From positions 1-64,000 of the forward strand of contig JAJTHV010000118.1 in assembly GCA_021300095.1 (NCBI GenBank): a stretch of 64,000 nt of DNA. Reading direction: 5' to 3'. This document shows, in pieces, positions 63,989 to 64,000 of the stretch. Numbering within the stretch: the first letter of the stretch is position 1; each line of letters begins with the position of its first letter. The position numbers were made by a program, and so were the translations under genes. The DNA comes from Flammeovirgaceae bacterium. GTDB taxonomy: Bacteria > Bacteroidota > Bacteroidia > Cytophagales > Cyclobacteriaceae. The notes beneath the pieces were generated by a model. That model saw only the letters and a program-made list of their open reading frames with translations, made no database searches and was not told the origin of the DNA.

Positions 63989-64000
63989 TGGAACAGGCTA
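63988..64000 (+). CDS. Start of the next operon gene, cut by the window end
   Basis: ATG GAA CAG GCT A follows with a one-base overlap (TGATG) to the previous stop. Only four residues are visible, so the family is unknown; by context it is expected to be a further ternary-system component such as a vWA or beta-propeller protein. Confidence 0.4.

Noticed and set aside
1-64000. tRNA or rRNA genes, transposases, integrases
   Set aside because: I saw no TPsiC-like GGTTCGAATCC with matching acceptor arms, no rRNA landmarks and no DDE or tyrosine-recombinase motifs on either strand.

Overview
The window looks like a chromosomal segment of a Bacteroidota bacterium, most likely of the Cytophagales/Cyclobacteriaceae type. 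The signs are moderate GC, several families largely confined to Bacteroidota (DUF4783, DUF4175, DUF4159, the LETM1-related biofilm protein, GldL-like membrane motifs), very weak Shine-Dalgarno sequences, and several upstream regions with the Bacteroidota -7 element TAnnTTTG. There are no rRNA, tRNA, CRISPR or transposase genes that I can see. Gene density is high and ATGA or TAATG overlaps are frequent.

Left part (1-14 kb): a partial LETM1-related protein runs into terC. A four-gene minus-strand operon follows (gpmI, a lipoprotein, an MsbA-like ABC exporter, a Fur-family regulator), then a plus-strand block (DUF4783, nadC, a YcxB-like protein, a secreted RidA). Another minus-strand operon holds a DUF5763-type protein, an aldo/keto reductase and a MutS-like ATPase interrupted by an in-frame amber codon. 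It ends in an antitoxin-like gene followed only by a 19-codon stub of what looks like a RelE/ParE toxin.

Middle part (13-31 kb): a trans-sulfuration enzyme, an S41 protease, a MATE transporter, an SDR, a PQQ-like beta-propeller, and a YeeE/YedE sulfur-transport pair with an SRPBCC protein. Then comes a long minus-strand MoxR operon (DUF4159, MoxR, DUF58, BatA-like, DUF4175 and a membrane protein). An AbiEii-type nucleotidyltransferase toxin and its antitoxin partner are wedged between moxR and the DUF58 gene and joined to the latter by an ATGA overlap.

Right-middle (31-58 kb): two separate TldD/TldE clusters, five genes in all, whose three TldD proteins carry Tat-like signals. Between them lie a DoxX-like membrane protein, a decayed DUF3088 gene, a serine/threonine dehydratase, a three-domain amidohydrolase, two LytS/LytTR two-component systems flanking an M61 peptidase, an RND tripartite efflux operon, and a DUF4143 ATPase. 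Upstream of the ATPase is an unusual array of 24-bp palindromes repeated every 32 bp.

Right edge (58-64 kb): a 903-residue polytopic membrane protein, proC, and the start of an operon that resembles the MoxR-vWA-beta-propeller ternary systems. It has a helical accessory protein, a MoxR AAA+ ATPase and a second accessory protein, then a gene cut off by the window end. This operon, the embedded toxin-antitoxin pair and the palindrome array are the least ordinary parts of the window.
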